In this document: in pieces, positions 62,045 through 64,000 of the stretch
How the letters are laid out: each line of letters begins with the position of its first letter
Numbering within the stretch: the first letter of the stretch is position 1
Source of the DNA: Cerasicoccus arenae
GTDB lineage: Bacteria > Verrucomicrobiota > Verrucomicrobiia > Opitutales > Cerasicoccaceae
Reading direction: 5' to 3'
NCBI RefSeq assembly: GCF_014651635.1
Contig: NZ_BMXG01000021.1
Span: 1-64,000 of the forward strand
DNA: 64,000 nt
Notes under the pieces: generated by a model
Databases searched by the model: none
What the model was told of the DNA's origin: nothing
What the model saw: only the letters and a program-made list of their open reading frames with translations
Program-made: the position numbers and the translations under genes

Positions 62045-62609
62045 CTCTCTTTGTATCGGAATGTCGGTGAAGGAATTTAGTTTCTAAAGTGAACTTCTTA
62101 CCCGATTACGTCATTTAGTGGGGAAATGGACCAAAGATACACATCAATGGCATCGTTGACGGTGTCGGGTGATGGGTTGATCGAGAGATAAATAATTAGA
62201 AAACAAAGGGATAAGTGAATTTTGACGGCGTCATTAAGAGCTGACATTTTTCTGTGAATAGCGAATTTTGCCACAACGAAATGCTCGGTTTTGCTGGAGA
62301 CACACTGACGTTCACCACCCAGCGAATCATGATACTACCAGATGTTACTCCAACTTTCCGGTGCTTTGCATTAGAACTCACCAGTGGTTTGCGACAGAAC
62401 CCACCGGTAGTTTGTGCCGACGTTAAGGAATATTTATTCAATTTATGGTTGTCTCGCTGTGAATAAACGTCGCTCGAGTGTGACAATATGACGCCTTCCC
62501 TGCCTTGATGTTGATGGGTTGTTGTTTCATAAGTAATATATATACAATGGCTTATGTGATGTTTTGTTCGTTTAAATTATATCGGCATGTTTGATGCAAA
62601 GAGAAGAGT
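62045..62609. other. Long AT-rich intergenic region before clpB
   Basis: 565 bp without a convincing gene. Two overlapping opposite frames of 70 and 96 codons exist (62254-62466 plus, 62196-62486 minus), but neither has protein-like composition or a recognisable motif. No CIRCE element is present. The last ~100 bp before clpB are very AT-rich (TATATATAC near 62550), so the clpB promoter probably lies there. A small RNA cannot be ruled out. Confidence 0.5.
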
Positions 62610-64000
62610 ATGAATATCGATTTTAACCGCTTTACTGAAAAGGCCCGTGAGGCCGTGATGAGTGCGCAGAACGAAGCACGTCGTCGCAACCACCAGCAAA
62701 TTGACGGGTGGCACCTTTTGCGTGCGCTGCTTGAGCAGGAGGGCGGCATTGTGCCGAGCGTCCTCAACAAGCTGGACATAACGCCTAATGCCGTGCGCTT
62801 AGCGAATGAGCGCGAACTGGGGCGTTTGCCCTCTGTCACAGGCCATATCGACGCCAGCAACGTGTATATCACATCAGCGTTGCAGGACGTTTTTTCCCAT
62901 GCCGAAGACGAGGCTAAGAAACTCAAGGATGAATACATCTCCGTTGAGCACCTATTGCTTGGTCTTGTCTCTAGCAAAGACGATAAGCTTCGCAAATTCT
63001 TCGACTCATTCCAGCTCAACAAAAAATGTGTGTTGGAAGCACTCAAGCAGGTGCGGGGCAATCAGCGAGTCACTTCGCAAAACCCTGAGGCGACCTATGA
63101 AGCCTTGGCTAAATACGGCCAGGATCTCGTAGAACTTGTCAAACAGGGAAAGCTTGATCCGGTCATCGGGCGTGATGATGAAATCCGGCGTGTGATCCGA
63201 ATTCTTTCCCGTAAGACCAAGAATAATCCGGTCCTTATTGGCGAGCCTGGCGTTGGCAAAACCGCCATCGTCGAAGGCCTTGCCCAGCGTATTGTGCGTG
63301 GGGACGTACCCGAAGGCCTGAAGGAGAAGACCGTATTTTCTCTTGATATGGCAAGCCTGGTTGCAGGTGCTAAATTCCGTGGCGAATTCGAAGAGCGCCT
63401 CAAGGCCGTTCTGAATGAAATCAAGTCCAGTGAAGGCAAGGTAATCCTCTTCATTGATGAATTACACACGATCGTAGGAGCCGGGAAAACCGATGGCGCG
63501 ATGGACGCTGGTAATATGCTCAAGCCGATGTTGGCTCGTGGCGAACTCCGCTGTATCGGCGCGACTACGCTGGACGAATACCGGAAATACATTGAGAAGG
63601 ATGCTGCGCTGGAGCGTCGTTTCCAGACTGTGCTGGTTGACCAGCCTTCAGTCGAGGACACTATTTCGATCCTGCGCGGTCTGCGTGAGCGTTTTGAAGT
63701 CCACCACGGCGTGCGCATCCAAGACGCCGCTTTGGTGCAGGCCTCGGTGTTATCCCAGCGTTATATTACGGAACGTTTCCTGCCCGACAAGGCGATCGAC
63801 CTCGTCGATGAAGCCTGCGCTCAGATTCGAACGGAAATGGATTCGATGCCCGCCGAGCTTGACGGGCTCAACCGCCGCGTGATGCAGCTCGAAATCGAAG
63901 AACAGGCACTCAAGCAGGAGAAGGACGAAGCCTCCAAGCAACGTCTCGAAACACTGCGTAAGGAGCTGTCGGACATCCGCGAGAAGGCCAATGCGTTGCG
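62610..64000 (+). CDS. clpB: ATP-dependent chaperone ClpB, 3' end off the window
   Basis: 463 codons are open from ATG 62610 to the window edge. An N-terminal Clp_N domain (1-145; [19 protein letters not shown]) is followed by the first AAA+ domain with Walker A GEPGVGKT (211-218) and Walker [10 protein letters not shown] (278-286), the pore-loop region and the start of the ClpB coiled-coil linker ([20 protein letters not shown]). The linker separates ClpB from ClpA/ClpC. ClpB works with DnaK to dissolve protein aggregates. An AGAAGAG sequence lies just before the ATG. AT-rich DNA upstream probably holds a stress promoter. Confidence 0.95.
   Translation, partial: MNIDFNRFTEKAREAVMSAQNEARRRNHQQIDGWHLLRALLEQEGGIVPSVLNKLDITPNAVRLANERELGRLPSVTGHIDASNVYITSALQDVFSHAEDEAKKLKDEYISVEHLLLGLVSSKDDKLRKFFDSFQLNKKCVLEALKQVRGNQRVTSQNPEATYEALAKYGQDLVELVKQGKLDPVIGRDDEIRRVIRILSRKTKNNPVLIGEPGVGKTAIVEGLAQRIVRGDVPEGLKEKTVFSLDMASLVAGAKFRGEFEERLKAVLNEIKSSEGKVILFIDELHTIVGAGKTDGAMDAGNMLKPMLARGELRCIGATTLDEYRKYIEKDAALERRFQTVLVDQPSVEDTISILRGLRERFEVHHGVRIQDAALVQASVLSQRYITERFLPDKAIDLVDEACAQIRTEMDSMPAELDGLNRRVMQLEIEEQALKQEKDEASKQRLETLRKELSDIREKANAL

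Noticed and set aside
62196-62486. Two opposite small open frames in the gap before clpB
   Set aside because: Neither has a start context, motif or protein-like composition that supports a gene.
62500-62609. CIRCE element or clear heat-shock sigma promoter before clpB
   Set aside because: No TTAGCACTC-N9-GAGTGCTAA and no convincing -35/-10 pair of the sigma-32 type.

Overview
The window looks like chromosomal DNA of a free-living, Gram-negative-type bacterium, most likely of the Verrucomicrobiota (Opitutae-like). The reasons are a PEP-CTERM envelope protein, paired ExbD genes with a large coiled-coil partner, a DUF4912/GT4/GH57 glucan cluster, the N-acetylglutaminylglutamine amide (NAGGN) osmolyte trio and sparse Shine-Dalgarno sequences. 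This placement is inferred from gene content; no rRNA or tRNA gene is present to fix it. Base composition is around the mid-50s % GC by eye, with a few AT-rich patches. I found no CRISPR array, insertion sequence, prophage or integrase.

Layout. 1-3830: a DUF4912 protein cut by the left edge, divergent from a DUF4912-GT4 fusion and a GH57 branching-type enzyme (glucan/glycogen metabolism). 3842-7834 (minus): PrsW-like membrane protease, a small coiled-coil protein, comEC with a probable 1-nt frameshift, and a Lys-rich ribbon-helix-helix protein. 7940-13715 (minus): OPT transporter, then a tightly coupled TolQ/ExbB-ExbD-ExbD-coiled-coil operon. 13880-18643 (plus): asnO-ngg-M42 peptidase, the NAGGN osmoprotectant system. 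18806-27238 (plus): SAM hydrolase, K+ channel, UMF1-type MFS, nitroreductase, WalJ-like MBL protein, Dps, SleB-like hydrolase, enolase, PEP-CTERM protein.

27330-44830: hybrid sensor kinase, secreted unknowns, BASS transporter, UppP, DUF695, protoporphyrinogen oxidase, a GT2 plus kinase-like pair, RpoN, a Ser/Thr kinase, an ErpA-type A-type carrier, PanB and a GAF sensor kinase. 44955-64000: GlnD, pyroglutamyl peptidase, two alpha/beta-hydrolases, PhyH oxygenase divergent from a PocR-AraC regulator, ValS with low-GC insertions, a secreted unknown, an MscK-like channel, an SBP-type sensor kinase and the first 463 codons of ClpB.

Common threads are osmotic and envelope homeostasis (NAGGN, K+ channel, MscK, UppP, PrsW, ExbBD), nitrogen and signal control (GlnD, RpoN, three sensor kinases with no response-regulator gene beside them) and stress proteins (Dps, ClpB). 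Points most worth a second look are the ExbBD/coiled-coil operon, the extra segments in ValS, the comEC frameshift, a tRNA-sized folded element upstream of enolase, and many long G/C homopolymers kept in frame inside essential genes, most strikingly G11 and G13 in the protoporphyrinogen oxidase gene.
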